DNA of 64,000 nucleotides from Paenibacillus xylanexedens (GCF_007676705.1 NZ_VEBF01000002.1:1736001-1800000); one strand, 5' to 3'; positions 9,083-18,004 are shown, counted from the first letter of the stretch. Translations and numbers: made by a program. The notes: generated from the letters alone by a model not told the origin.

Positions 9083-10264
9083 TTACTTCGCCTCCTTCAA
9101 TTCTTTAACACCGTCGCCTACGCCGCATACATAGAAATCACCTTTGAGACGGGTACGCGCTTCATACGCCGCGCCCACTTCGCTTACAAAACGCTCGACA
9201 TCGTCTTCATGTACAAGCGATACGGTACAACCGCCAAATCCTGCGCCAGTCATCCGAGCACCGAGCGTGCCTGGAATCCGCTGAGCTTCTTCAACCATAA
9301 CGTCCAGCTCATCACAGCTTACTTCGTACAAGTCGCGAAGCGATTCATGTGAAGCATTCATCAGCTTGCCGAAGGATTCCAGATCATTGATCCGCAATGC
9401 CTCCACCGATGCGAGAACACGTGCGTTCTCTTCCACGACATGTTGTGCACGCTGTCTTACTTTCTCATCCTTGATCTGATCCTGTAGTGTTACGAACTGC
9501 TCTGGCGTCAATTGAGCCAGGTAATTCAGTGCAGGCAGCTGTTCCTTTAAGATGGCAAGTGCCTGCTCGCATTGGGAGCGACGTTCATTGTAAGCTGAAT
9601 CCACCAGACCGCGACGTTTGTTCGTGTTCCCGATCACCAATTTGTAGGAGCCTGTACGGAAAGGAACCTTTTCGTACTCCAGTGTGTCACACATCAGCAG
9701 GATCGCGTGATCCTGAGCACCGTTTGCAACAGCGAACTGATCCATGATTCCACAGTTGACGCCGACGAACTCATTCTCTGCCTTTTGGGACAGAAGCGCC
9801 AGTTGAACCGTATCAATATCCGACACACCCTCCAGAGACTGAATCGCGAATCCGGTAAGTACCTCCAGAGATGCAGATGATGAAAGTCCTGCCCCGTTCG
9901 GAATCTCCCCATGGTACAGGAAGTCGTACCCTTTCGTTACATTCACGCCTTTGCCTTGCAGTTCAACCATGACGCCAACTGGATAGTCGATCCATTCTCC
10001 GGTTTTCTCCTTACCTATTGTGGAGGTAACCAGTGCCCCTTCATAGGACATGTTCGTGGAAGCCAGTTGCAATTGGTTGTCTTGACGCTCACGAATAATC
10101 AATGTTGTCCCGAATTCCAATGCTGCCGGAAGCACGTATCCACCGTTATAGTCAATGTGCTCACCGATCAGATTCACACGCCCCGGGGCATGAAACACAC
10201 GGATGTCCGCTCCACTCTCTCCGTACTTCTCAATAAACTTTTGTTTCAATTCAGTTACGTTCAC
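9083..10264 (-). CDS. galK: Galactokinase
   Basis: A 393-residue GHMP kinase that phosphorylates alpha-D-galactose at C1 with ATP. The galactokinase signature GRVNLIGEHIDYNGGYVLP is near residue 28, the GHMP ATP-binding loop NGAGLSSSASLEV near residue 122, the catalytic Asp in NCGIMDQF, and the third GHMP motif in GARMTGAGFGGCTVSL near the C terminus. It is the first gene of galK-galE-galT. The start is a GTG at 10264, after GAGGCGAGGTG. It is transcribed divergently from an AraC-type regulator that is the likely controller. No mutarotase gene is seen in the window. Confidence 0.97.
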   Translation of the reverse strand: MNVTELKQKFIEKYGESGADIRVFHAPGRVNLIGEHIDYNGGYVLPAALEFGTTLIIRERQDNQLQLASTNMSYEGALVTSTIGKEKTGEWIDYPVGVMVELQGKGVNVTKGYDFLYHGEIPNGAGLSSSASLEVLTGFAIQSLEGVSDIDTVQLALLSQKAENEFVGVNCGIMDQFAVANGAQDHAILLMCDTLEYEKVPFRTGSYKLVIGNTNKRRGLVDSAYNERRSQCEQALAILKEQLPALNYLAQLTPEQFVTLQDQIKDEKVRQRAQHVVEENARVLASVEALRINDLESFGKLMNASHESLRDLYEVSCDELDVMVEEAQRIPGTLGARMTGAGFGGCTVSLVHEDDVERFVSEVGAAYEARTRLKGDFYVCGVGDGVKELKEAK

Positions 10265-10306
10265 TGCTGGTGCACCTCGCCTCGTTGTTGTGGTTTTCTT
10301 AATGTT

Positions 10307-10335
10307 ATTATATAAGAAAGCGGTGCCTCTTGTAA
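10307..10335 (-). promoter_or_regulatory. Promoter of galKET
   Basis: On the minus strand a perfect TATAAT (10312-10307) lies 17 bases after TTACAA (10335-10330). The poor -35 fits a promoter that needs an activator, consistent with the divergent AraC-family gene. Confidence 0.6.
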
Positions 10336-10356
10336 TGCAACCATGTGTGTTTCATA

Positions 10357-10385
10357 TGGATAAATGTGACCTTAAGGCGTATAAT
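10357..10385 (+). promoter_or_regulatory. Promoter of the AraC-family regulator
   Basis: TGGATA (10357-10362) and a perfect TATAAT (10380-10385) are 17 bases apart, upstream of the regulator. The spacer includes CCTTAAGG, an 8-base palindrome. The two divergent -35 boxes are about 20 bases apart, so one regulator site could serve both promoters. Confidence 0.55.
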
Positions 10386-10417
10386 GATCGGAGCATCCCA
10401 GAAAGAAGGAAATGACC

Positions 10418-11389
10418 ATGGCAGATCACTCAAACTCGAAGAAAGACTCCCTTGCACCTTCTATAGCCAAAATTCAGGAACCACCTTCCGGTAAAAGCGG
10501 AGCACTCAGTTATTCGGTTGCCTCCAATCCCGTCTATTATGAACAAGGAGCACTGCATGTCCTGTTTGCCGGGGCAAGCCAGACACTTCCGGGTCACGCC
10601 CTCGGACCCAAACTGTATGATTATTATCTGCTGCATTATGTAGAAAAAGGGGCGGGTACGTTCCGTACCGAACTGCACACCTACGAGTTATCCGCAGGGG
10701 ATTGTTTCCTCATTCATCCCGGGCAACTGGTAAGTTACCAGTCTCATGCCCGCAACCCATGGCAATACCGCTGGATCGCCTTCACGGGCAGCCAGGCTGG
10801 CCAACATACCGAAGAAGCCGGATTCCGCCCGGAAAAGTCCGTTTTTCATGCCGGACCATCCTGTGGAATATCCGATTGGCTATCCGTGATGCAGGATGCT
10901 TTTGCCGAGCGCAAAGAAAGCTCTCATTTCACATCATTGGGTACGCTATATATGATTCTAGCTGAAGCACAGAATCACCTTTCGCAGGGCCAAACCTTAA
11001 TTCCAGGTGAATCCTCCATCCGGCGTACGGTGAAACAGATGATTCAATATATGTCCACCCAGTATGCCTATCCTGTCTCCATTGAACAAATGTCTGCGAG
11101 TCTTGGATACAACCGTGCCTATCTATCCCGTATATTCAAACAGGAAACCGGGCTTTCCCCAGTTACCTATCTGCTAAAACTGCGGATCGACAAGTCGCGT
11201 CAACTGCTCCGAGAACGCCCAGATCTGTCCATTGAACAGGTTTCTGCATCGGTTGGACTACCTGACGCACTGTATTTCTCCAAACAGTTCAAACGATTTC
11301 ATGGTGAAGCACCCAGCTTGTATCGAGAGAAAATACTGTCCCGTCCGGCACAGGGGTTACAGAAGAACGCCCTACAAAATAAACGGTGA
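10418..11389 (+). CDS. AraC family transcriptional regulator, probably of the gal operon
   Basis: A 323-residue regulator. The N-terminal cupin-like sugar-sensing domain (about residues 30-150) contains YYLLHYVEKGAGTFRTE and ELSAGDCFLIHPGQLVSYQ. The C-terminal AraC double helix-turn-helix (about residues 210-305) contains SIEQMSASLGYNRAYLSRIFK and SVGLPDALYFSKQFKRFHGEAPSLYR. It is divergent from galK, so a galactose-responsive activator is inferred; the ligand is not shown by sequence. GAAGGA lies 7 bases before the ATG at 10418 and only one base before the ATG at 10412, so the second is used. A convergent terminator follows. Confidence 0.88.
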   Translation: MADHSNSKKDSLAPSIAKIQEPPSGKSGALSYSVASNPVYYEQGALHVLFAGASQTLPGHALGPKLYDYYLLHYVEKGAGTFRTELHTYELSAGDCFLIHPGQLVSYQSHARNPWQYRWIAFTGSQAGQHTEEAGFRPEKSVFHAGPSCGISDWLSVMQDAFAERKESSHFTSLGTLYMILAEAQNHLSQGQTLIPGESSIRRTVKQMIQYMSTQYAYPVSIEQMSASLGYNRAYLSRIFKQETGLSPVTYLLKLRIDKSRQLLRERPDLSIEQVSASVGLPDALYFSKQFKRFHGEAPSLYREKILSRPAQGLQKNALQNKR

Positions 11390-11405
11390 ACAATATATCA
11401 CAACG

Positions 11406-11447
11406 AAAAAAGGTGCATTCCGCCATTATGGCTAAGATGCACCTTTT
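11406..11447. terminator. Bidirectional terminator
   Basis: AAAAAGGTGCAT and ATGCACCTTTT form a stem around a 16-18 base loop, with A and T runs on opposite sides. It lies between the convergent AraC-family gene and the aldo/keto reductase gene and can serve both. Confidence 0.8.
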
Positions 11448-11456
11448 ACACTTTAT

Positions 11457-12464
11457 TTATTTGTCATCAGGCTCCGGAGAGAGAATGGATTCAATACGTT
11501 CCAATTCCTCTGTAGAGAAATCCAATTGGCTAAGTGCAGCCACATTCTCTTCAATCTGGGAAGGACGGCTTGCCCCAATCAGCGCAGAAGTTACCCTGCC
11601 ATTGCGCAGAACCCAGGAGAGTGCAAATTGGGCCAAACTCTGACCGCGGGCCGCTGCAATCTGGTTTAGCGCACGCACTTTGCGGAGTGTCTCTGGAGAG
11701 ATGTTGTTCTCATTCAGGAATACTGACGGCCCTTTGGCGCGTGAATCTTCCGGGATGCCATTCAAATATTTGTTCGTAAGCACACCCTGTGCCAATGGAC
11801 AGAACGCAATACTGCCTGTTCCATACTCATCCAGCACATCCTGCAACCCGCCTTCAATCCAACGCTCCAACAGCGAGTATTTCGGTTGATGGATTAGTAG
11901 CGGTGTTCCCAGACTTTTCAGAATTTCGGCAGCCTCTCTCGTCTGCTCTGCGGGATAATTAGATATCCCTACATAGAGTGCTTTGCCCGAACGAACAATA
12001 TGATCCAGTGCCATCATCGTTTCTTCCAAAGGCGTTTCGGGATCATAACGATGAGAATAGAAAATATCCACATAATCCAGGCCCATACGTTTCAAGCTCT
12101 GATTCAGACTGGATACCAGATTTTTGCGTGAACCCCACTCGCCATACGGCCCGGGCCACATATAATATCCCGCTTTGGTGGAGATCACCAGTTCATCACG
12201 ATAAGGTTTCAGATCCTGGGCCAGTACTTGTCCAAATAGCTGCTCTGCAGAACCTGCCGGCGGGCCATAATTGTTGGCAAGGTCAAAATGGGTAATGCCC
12301 AGATCAAATGAACGGGTAATCATATTACGGCCATTCTCAGCGTTATTAATACCGCCAAAATTATGCCACAACCCCAGTGAAATCGCTGGTAGTTTCAAAC
12401 CTGAACGCCCAACACGGTTATATTTCATCGTTTCATAGCGAGTATCGCTTGCTACGTAGACCAT
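11457..12464 (-). CDS. Aldo/keto reductase of the YghZ (L-glyceraldehyde-3-phosphate reductase) type
   Basis: A 335-residue NADPH-dependent TIM-barrel reductase. The N terminus (MVYVASDTRY, then RSGLKLPAISLGLWHNFGG) and FDLGITHFDLANNYGPPAGSAE closely follow E. coli YghZ as I remember it. The family catalytic set is visible: Asp in FDLANNY, Tyr in NNYG, Lys in VISTKAGY and His in DIFYSHRYDPETP. The family reduces methylglyoxal and L-glyceraldehyde-3-phosphate, which would be a detoxification role. AAGAAGGG precedes the ATG. It lies downstream of the sirtuin gene with a 78-base gap and may be read with it. Confidence 0.9.
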   Translation of the reverse strand: MVYVASDTRYETMKYNRVGRSGLKLPAISLGLWHNFGGINNAENGRNMITRSFDLGITHFDLANNYGPPAGSAEQLFGQVLAQDLKPYRDELVISTKAGYYMWPGPYGEWGSRKNLVSSLNQSLKRMGLDYVDIFYSHRYDPETPLEETMMALDHIVRSGKALYVGISNYPAEQTREAAEILKSLGTPLLIHQPKYSLLERWIEGGLQDVLDEYGTGSIAFCPLAQGVLTNKYLNGIPEDSRAKGPSVFLNENNISPETLRKVRALNQIAAARGQSLAQFALSWVLRNGRVTSALIGASRPSQIEENVAALSQLDFSTEELERIESILSPEPDDK

Positions 12465-12542
12465 TATGAATCCCTTCTTTCCCCAGGTTCCGCCTCTTGT
12501 GTCCGGTCTATGCCGGAGAATGCGGTTATTCAGTCCATACGT

Positions 12543-13283
12543 TTAACCAAGAAGCTGGTCCACATTATTCATTACCTCACCAATCGGCTCTGTAATCAGC
12601 AAATCCGCCCTGCGGTCGTAAGCGGTAGGTGTAGCGTTGAGCAGAACGGTATGTTTTCCCTGAAAATACGTAATTAACTGAGCCGCTGGATATACCGTCA
12701 GTGACGTGCCTCCCACGAGTAACAGATCTGCAGAAGACAGTGCATCAATGGAGCGGTACAATGTCGTCTGATCCAGTTCCTCTTCGTAAAGAACCACATC
12801 CGGCTTGATTACACCACCACATGCGGTACAGCGAGGTACGGTATCTTGGGATTGCATAATATCATTCAGCGTATAAAACTGCTTGCAATCCATGCAGGCA
12901 TTACGATGAACTGAGCCGTGAAGCTCAAAAACATTGCTGTTGCCTGCCTTCTGATGCAGTCCATCGATATTTTGCGTGATGACTGCCTGAAGTTTTCCCT
13001 CCTGCTCCAGACGGGCTAATAGCCGATGGCACCCATTAGGTTCTGCATCTGGATGAAGCATTTTGCCTCGATAAAAATCATAAAAGATATCGGCATGTTG
13101 ATCAAAAAAATGTCGGCTTAACAATTCTTCCGGTGGATAAGGTGAATGCTGCTCCGTCTGATACAGACCCGCAGCCGAGCGGAAGTCGGGAATCCCGCTT
13201 TCCGTTGAAGTCCCGGCCCCTCCAAAAAAAACAATACGGGAGCTTTCCTGAATCCAGGCAGCCAGTTGTTCTGTTGCGTTCAT
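12543..13283 (-). CDS. cobB: NAD-dependent protein deacetylase (sirtuin)
   Basis: A 246-residue sirtuin that removes acyl groups from lysines using NAD. The NAD motif GGAGTSTESGIPDFRS is at residues 21-36. TQNIDGLHQKAG and the catalytic His in ELHGSVH follow. Four zinc cysteines sit in CMDCKQFY and RCTACGG, and VVLYEEELD and GGTSLTVYPA complete the fold. Its size and zinc ribbon are those of the bacterial CobB/SrtN class; likely substrates include acetyl-CoA synthetase. GGAGGAGAGAGG precedes the ATG. It follows the HAD hydrolase gene by about 46 bases in the same direction. Confidence 0.94.
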   Translation of the reverse strand: MNATEQLAAWIQESSRIVFFGGAGTSTESGIPDFRSAAGLYQTEQHSPYPPEELLSRHFFDQHADIFYDFYRGKMLHPDAEPNGCHRLLARLEQEGKLQAVITQNIDGLHQKAGNSNVFELHGSVHRNACMDCKQFYTLNDIMQSQDTVPRCTACGGVIKPDVVLYEEELDQTTLYRSIDALSSADLLLVGGTSLTVYPAAQLITYFQGKHTVLLNATPTAYDRRADLLITEPIGEVMNNVDQLLG

Positions 13284-13329
13284 CCTCTCTCCTCCTTTTG
13301 TTTACTATATAAAACCAAGCCAGGGTGAC

Positions 13330-14097
13330 TTATATAATCACGCTTAGCTCATTATAATGACGAATAATGGCATGGGCATCAACCAGATGAGATCCTTGAT
13401 CTGACTGTGGACAGTAACCGAGCGTATAAGATACGCCTGCGTGCCGCCCCATCTGCATATCCCCATTGCTGTCTCCAATTACGATGGCCTCCGCAGGATC
13501 GATATGTAATTCACGGCAAGCCAAAAGTGCTGCTTCTCCATCCGGTTTGCCCTTAGTCACCCGATCACAGCCCACAATGGATGTGAAAAGGGAACGGATT
13601 CCCATCCAGTCCAGATGTGTTTCTGCTGCCGCTGTACTGTCAGAAGTGACGACCGCCAGTGGTATGCCTGCTGCCCTGCAACTCTGCAAGAAAGCTAGCA
13701 ATCCTGGCATCGGTTCAGCCAGTTTCCTCTGCCTAACCTCTCGCATGGCCACACTTGAAAATTGGCGTATCGTTGTGATCGCTTCATTCCATGGCATGCC
13801 TGCCGCATATAGCTGCCCAGCAAGCAATCCCGTGCACTCATCAACAGTCGCAATGGCCAGCGGGCCTTGCGGATCATAGCCAACAATATGACCTTCTGGA
13901 TTATGGATGGTGCCCAGAACATGCTCCAGTTCAACCGTAAATGAAGCTCCAAGCTCATTCATACGTGCTTGTAACTGACTCAGCAACGTCTCTGCCCACG
14001 GCCCCCATAGCTGGAGGAATTCCAGTAATGTACCATCTTTATCGAACAGGATAGCTTTACATGGGATCTGCGCTCCATGCACTTGAAGCATAGTCAT
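13330..14097 (-). CDS. HAD superfamily hydrolase (phosphatase of the phosphoglycolate phosphatase type)
   Basis: A 255-residue haloacid dehalogenase-fold phosphatase. Motif I, ILFDKDGTLLEF, gives the nucleophile Asp and acid/base Asp near residues 17-19. Motif II is AVVTSDST, motif III the Lys in RVTKGKPDGEAAL, and motif IV IVIGDSNGDMQMGRHAG. A helical cap domain lies between motifs I and II. The substrate is unknown. GGAGGTGATACGG precedes the ATG at 14097; the open frame extends 18 bases further upstream to a TTG but covers that site. It is part of a same-strand run with the alpha/beta hydrolase and sirtuin genes. Confidence 0.85.
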   Translation of the reverse strand: MTMLQVHGAQIPCKAILFDKDGTLLEFLQLWGPWAETLLSQLQARMNELGASFTVELEHVLGTIHNPEGHIVGYDPQGPLAIATVDECTGLLAGQLYAAGMPWNEAITTIRQFSSVAMREVRQRKLAEPMPGLLAFLQSCRAAGIPLAVVTSDSTAAAETHLDWMGIRSLFTSIVGCDRVTKGKPDGEAALLACRELHIDPAEAIVIGDSNGDMQMGRHAGVSYTLGYCPQSDQGSHLVDAHAIIRHYNELSVII

Positions 14098-14161
14098 CCG
14101 TATCACCTCCATCAAGTTATGCTATACATGCATACAGCCCTTAATGCAAAATAATCAAAAT

Positions 14162-14926
14162 CTACTTAATACTACTTAACCAGCCCAGAACTGTCTTGAC
14201 GGTCTGATTCAGCTGTTCTTCTCCGCTCACTTCTGGCTCGCCATCCCCTTTTTGAGGACCATAATCACCGAACTGGGCGTGGTTTCCACCTTCAATGGTG
14301 TAATATACCGTGTCTTCTGGAAGATACATGCGTCCACTCTGATACTTGGTCATATTCACAACCTCATCTTTAGTACCCAGAATGGATAAAGCAGAGATTC
14401 CCAGTGACTTTACGCTTCCTTTTTCATCCGGGTAGGATGCCAGAAAGAAGATGCCCTGAAGTGCATCAGGATGTGCGGCTACATAACGTGCAGCCATCGA
14501 CCCGCCGAGAGAGTGTCCACCCATAACAAATTGTTCGTCCGGATAGGCGGCTAGAATCTCATCTGCCAAGTTTTGCTTGAGCACTGCCAGGTTGACCGGC
14601 ATTTTGGCAATAATGGTGTGATGACCAGCAGCGGCCAACTCATGCGCAAGTGGTGCGTAACTTTCCGGTTTCACCAGTCCACCAGGATAGAAAAGTACAC
14701 TTTTCCCAGTCGGTTTGTCTGGCACAAAATCAATCCAGTTCTCTTGTTCGCTCACCGTCACCTGATTGGCTGTTTCCATGGCTGTTTGAGCTGTTTCCTG
14801 TGGACCGTATGGTGTGAATAATTTCCACGCAACAAATCCACAACCAATGACAATGAGCGCCAGAAGTACGAGCAGGAATTTCCCGATGCCCCTCTTCTTG
14901 CGCCCTGTGTTATACCGATTTCTCAA
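14162..14926 (-). CDS. Membrane-anchored alpha/beta hydrolase
   Basis: A 254-residue protein with a basic N terminus and one transmembrane segment (about residues 16-33), then an extracytoplasmic alpha/beta hydrolase domain. The oxyanion region is SVLFYPGGLVKPESYAPLA. The nucleophile elbow is VMGGHSLGGSMAA with Ser in G-H-S-L-G. The acid is probably in ILGTKDEVVN, and the His is in EGGNHAQFGDYG. This matches the family of lipase/esterase-like proteins with an N-terminal anchor found in Bacillus and Lactobacillus relatives; the substrate is unknown. The start is a TTG with AAAGGTGAT 5 bases before it. Confidence 0.82.
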   Translation of the reverse strand: MRNRYNTGRKKRGIGKFLLVLLALIVIGCGFVAWKLFTPYGPQETAQTAMETANQVTVSEQENWIDFVPDKPTGKSVLFYPGGLVKPESYAPLAHELAAAGHHTIIAKMPVNLAVLKQNLADEILAAYPDEQFVMGGHSLGGSMAARYVAAHPDALQGIFFLASYPDEKGSVKSLGISALSILGTKDEVVNMTKYQSGRMYLPEDTVYYTIEGGNHAQFGDYGPQKGDGEPEVSGEEQLNQTVKTVLGWLSSIK

Positions 14927-14974
14927 CGTTAATCACCTTTCTTCACTTCCGCAGGTGCCGCGGCTCACAGAATT

Positions 14975-14999
14975 GGGAGCCTTCGTTCATCAGGCTCCC
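14975..14999 (-). terminator. Hairpin between kdgA and the hydrolase gene
   Basis: GGGAGCC (14975-14981) and GGCTCCC (14993-14999) form a 7-bp GC-rich stem with an 11-base loop 22 bases after the kdgA stop. No proper T run follows on either strand, so it is a weak candidate for the end of the kdgK-kdgA transcript. Confidence 0.4.
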
Positions 15000-15020
15000 C
15001 TTCTACGAATTGAAAAAATA

Positions 15021-15686
15021 TTATTCAGCCTTGGCCTTGCGGTAAGCATCCATATATTGTTCCGCTCTGCGACGGACATGACTCAGGTCACCCGTCTTCA
15101 CAGCTTCCGATGTCAAGTCGGAGCCTATCCCTACAGCGACTGCTCCACCCTTGATCCAATCCCCCAGATTAGACAAGGATACCCCGCCAGTTGGCATAAA
15201 ATTCGCCTGCGGCATAGGGCCCTTCATCGTTTTGATAATCGAAGGATCATACAGGTTGCCCGGGAACAACTTCACAATGTCCACACCAAGCTCCAATGCT
15301 CGCTGAACGTCAGCAATCGTCATCACACCAGGCAGAATCGGAATTCGATACAGGTTGCAGATCTGAACGGTATCCGGGTTCAGGGAAGGTCCGACTACAA
15401 ACTCGGCACCCGACATGATCGCTGCTCTCGCAGTCTGCGGTTCAAGCACTGTTCCCGCACCAATGATCGCAAATTTCTCTGGATCTTGTGTGTTCCAATG
15501 GTATACACGGCTTAATTTTTCAATGGCTTTAAGGGCGCTGGGTACCGTCATCGTAATCTCGATAACTTTAATGCCACCCGCAATCGCTTGCTCGGCCATG
15601 GCAATGACTTGATCAGCAGAATCTGCACGCAGAACCGCCACAACCCCATTGTCCGTAATCTTTTGCAACAGCTGAAGCTTCTTCAT
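15021..15686 (-). CDS. kdgA: 2-dehydro-3-deoxyphosphogluconate aldolase (KDPG/KHG aldolase)
   Basis: A 221-residue class I aldolase that splits 2-keto-3-deoxy-6-phosphogluconate into pyruvate and glyceraldehyde-3-phosphate. The sequence shows NGVVAVLRADSADQ, the Glu in IKVIEITMTVPSAL, GAGTVLEPQTARAAI, and the Schiff-base Lys region DIVKLFPGNLYDPS followed by MPTGGVSLSNLGDWI. GGGAGAG precedes the ATG. It lies 88 bases after kdgK on the same strand, so the two enzymes form a lower pathway for pectin or uronate-derived ketodeoxygluconate. No uronate isomerase or dehydratase genes are in view. Confidence 0.94.
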   Translation of the reverse strand: MKKLQLLQKITDNGVVAVLRADSADQVIAMAEQAIAGGIKVIEITMTVPSALKAIEKLSRVYHWNTQDPEKFAIIGAGTVLEPQTARAAIMSGAEFVVGPSLNPDTVQICNLYRIPILPGVMTIADVQRALELGVDIVKLFPGNLYDPSIIKTMKGPMPQANFMPTGGVSLSNLGDWIKGGAVAVGIGSDLTSEAVKTGDLSHVRRRAEQYMDAYRKAKAE

Positions 15687-15774
15687 TTCATTCTCTCCCT
15701 TGTCAATGTGGTGGTTGTGTATACAAGCCTTACATTTCAGAACGAAGATGAGACATATATGATTTCAGCAGCGA

Positions 15775-16740
15775 CTAGCGCTCAACATGGGCAACGTTGT
15801 TCAGCTTGGCCTCGACCTGCTCCCACGTCGGAAGCGCCTCCCAATCGCCAACAGCCTGTATTACCATGGAACCGGTCAAATTACCGAGACGGGTTGCTTC
15901 CTGCGGGGAGTATCCTTTAAGTAAACCAGATAAAAATCCCGCGCAGAATCCATCTCCTGCCCCCACCGTATCCAGAACATGATCCGCCTTAAAGTACGGA
16001 ACTTCCGTTAGGGTACCATTCGCCAATACGTAGGTCAAATCAGGGCCACCCTTCACGATGCACACGGCCTTCATGACAGATAGACGCTCAAGTACTTTTT
16101 GATCATTTTCTTCGTTATATAGAAGTTTCATCTCATCCAGACCCGGTAAAAAGTAGTCCGCCAGTTCAGCCAGACGCAGTATGACTGGACGCGCCTCATC
16201 TGCTGACCATAGTTTGAGACGCAGATTCGGATCAAAGCTTACTTTCACACCTGCCTGTTTGGCAATATGTATTGCGGCTTCCACCGTAGCAAGTCCGGAC
16301 GGGCTTATCGCTGCGGTAATACCTGTAACGTGCAATATCTTTGCACCGGCAATATAATCGGGATCCAGATCATCAGGTGTAATCGCACTTGCAGCGGATA
16401 GCTTCCTATAATAATGCACCGAGGCTTTCCCGGAAGCGTTCTCACGAATCATCAAACCGGTGGGCTCGTGATCACTTAACCGTACTCGGGATACATCTAC
16501 ACCTTCACCGCGAATGGCTTTCAGAATCATACTGCCGATCGGATCATTGCCCAAGCGTCCAAACCAACCACTGGTATGACCCAGGCGGGATACGCCAATA
16601 GCCAGATTGCTCTCAGCACCCCCGAACGACTTATCCAGTGTGGCTGCATATTCCAGCCCTCTTGTATCCTTGGCAGTCAGCAAACCCATACTTTCCCCAA
16701 ATGTAATAATCTCCGGGCTTGGATAGGGACTCGTTGACAT
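15775..16740 (-). CDS. kdgK: 2-keto-3-deoxygluconate kinase (PfkB family)
   Basis: A 321-residue ribokinase-fold sugar kinase. The N-terminal ITFGESMGLLTA and GGAESNLAIGVSRLG bind substrate. The PfkB C-terminal signature DTVGAGDGFCAGFLSGLL contains the catalytic Asp near residue 255. The adjacent KDPG aldolase gene indicates that the substrate is 2-keto-3-deoxygluconate. Other PfkB sugars remain possible from sequence alone. AAGGAGGGAAG precedes the ATG. A cre-like box and an Fnr-like palindrome lie 113-144 bases upstream, in the interval shared with a divergent acyltransferase gene. Confidence 0.9.
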   Translation of the reverse strand: MSTSPYPSPEIITFGESMGLLTAKDTRGLEYAATLDKSFGGAESNLAIGVSRLGHTSGWFGRLGNDPIGSMILKAIRGEGVDVSRVRLSDHEPTGLMIRENASGKASVHYYRKLSAASAITPDDLDPDYIAGAKILHVTGITAAISPSGLATVEAAIHIAKQAGVKVSFDPNLRLKLWSADEARPVILRLAELADYFLPGLDEMKLLYNEENDQKVLERLSVMKAVCIVKGGPDLTYVLANGTLTEVPYFKADHVLDTVGAGDGFCAGFLSGLLKGYSPQEATRLGNLTGSMVIQAVGDWEALPTWEQVEAKLNNVAHVER

Positions 16741-16852
16741 GATTTCTTCCCTCCTTATATTTACATTTCCTCATCTTCTTTTACTATTGTCATCCTCTAT
16801 GCAACCGTTGTCAATCCCGTTGCGTTCATTTTGTTGTCACAGCTTTTAGAAA

Positions 16853-16866
16853 AGATAACGCTTACT
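16853..16866 (-). promoter_or_regulatory. cre-like catabolite control box
   Basis: The minus strand reads AGTAAGCGTTATCT, which matches 12 of 14 positions of the CcpA consensus TGNAARCGNWWWCA. It is upstream of kdgK, a carbon-catabolic gene for which catabolite repression is expected. Confidence 0.5.
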
Positions 16867-16868
16867 AA

Positions 16869-16884
16869 TGTGAATTAAATCACA
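16869..16884. promoter_or_regulatory. Fnr/Crp-type palindrome TGTGA-N6-TCACA
   Basis: TGTGAATTAAATCACA is a perfect TGTGA-N6-TCACA palindrome, the consensus for Crp/Fnr family dimers. On the plus strand TATTAC (16903-16908) lies about 26 bases downstream of its centre, so the box would sit near -39 to -41 of a promoter for the acyltransferase gene. It could also act on kdgK. Confidence 0.55.
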
Positions 16885-16963
16885 ATAGAGAATGTACATC
16901 CATATTACCCTTATTACAGATGCAAACGGCCTTTGCAATAAGGGTCTACAAGGGGGCTACACC

Positions 16964-18004
16964 ATGAAAAATCAGACACTGATCCGGGATGATCAGGAAT
17001 CTTTCTTTTACAATCTGCGCTTTATGCTTATCGTCTGTGTCCTTGCAGGTAATGCACTTGAACCACTCATCACACGCTTTGCAGGCGCGGAAGCTCTGTT
17101 CCTGTGGATATATACGTTTCACATGCCACTCTTTGTATGGGTAACCGGGTATTTTGCGACCCACTCACTCCAAGGTGCGCCTGGACGAAACGTCCTGAAG
17201 CAGATTGCCTTACAATATGTACTGTTTCAGTCCTTGTACGCATTGATGGACTTTACCGTGTTCCACACACCCCATATGCGGCTATCCTTCTTCGCACCTT
17301 ACTTGCTGTTATGGTTTCTTGCGAGTCATTTCTGTTGGCGATTGTTGCTACGTCTTACGATCTCATGGAAACCGATGTATCGGTTGATCGGTTCGATTGT
17401 GCTCGGTGTAATTGCCGGGTATTTGCCTATCGACGGGTTCTGGCTCAGCTTCAGTCGTACGTTTGTGTTCTTGCCGTTTTTTATCATCGGTTATGACTAT
17501 GGAGCATCCATCCGTTCTCGCTTACTATCCGGTTGGGGGCGAAAAACTGCAGCCGTCCTCTCCGCTGCACTGTTGGTATGGATCGGATATGGCGGTTTAA
17601 ATATTTCATCAGGATGGTTACTCGGCAGCATGACGTACGCTGAACTGGGCCATCACGAATGGTATGCCGGCATCTTCCGACTTGGTATCTACCTGCTGGA
17701 GATCGCATCAGCAGCACTGTTCTTGGCATGGGTACCTTCCTTAACTTCCAGACTGACGGACCTTGGACGACGCACGCTCTATGTATTCCTGCTGCATGGG
17801 TTTCTCGTTCGTCTCGCGATCTGGTCTGGAGTCTACAGTTATATGGGAAGCTCGGCGTATATTCCAGTCATACTTCTCATCGCCGTACTATTCGCAGTCA
17901 CACTGGCTCTACCGGTTGTACGTCACGCGTTCAAACCCTTAATAGAACCGGATATATCCCGCTTTTCTCTCAATCGGCATGAGGTGTTCAAACGGTCGGC
18001 CTAA
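16964..18004 (+). CDS. Membrane acyltransferase, acyltransferase-3 / fucose 4-O-acetylase-like family
   Basis: A 346-residue integral membrane protein with about ten hydrophobic segments. The first part, FYNLRFMLIVCVLAGNALEPL and FLWIYTFHMPLFVWVTGYF, matches acyltransferase-3 proteins, in which an Arg and a His near the first helices handle the acyl donor. The family transfers acetyl groups to cell-surface sugars; the acceptor here is unknown. AAGGGGGC lies 6 bases before the ATG at 16964, whereas the open frame from 16892 has no ribosome binding site. It is divergent from kdgK behind an Fnr-like palindrome. Confidence 0.82.
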   Translation: MKNQTLIRDDQESFFYNLRFMLIVCVLAGNALEPLITRFAGAEALFLWIYTFHMPLFVWVTGYFATHSLQGAPGRNVLKQIALQYVLFQSLYALMDFTVFHTPHMRLSFFAPYLLLWFLASHFCWRLLLRLTISWKPMYRLIGSIVLGVIAGYLPIDGFWLSFSRTFVFLPFFIIGYDYGASIRSRLLSGWGRKTAAVLSAALLVWIGYGGLNISSGWLLGSMTYAELGHHEWYAGIFRLGIYLLEIASAALFLAWVPSLTSRLTDLGRRTLYVFLLHGFLVRLAIWSGVYSYMGSSAYIPVILLIAVLFAVTLALPVVRHAFKPLIEPDISRFSLNRHEVFKRSA

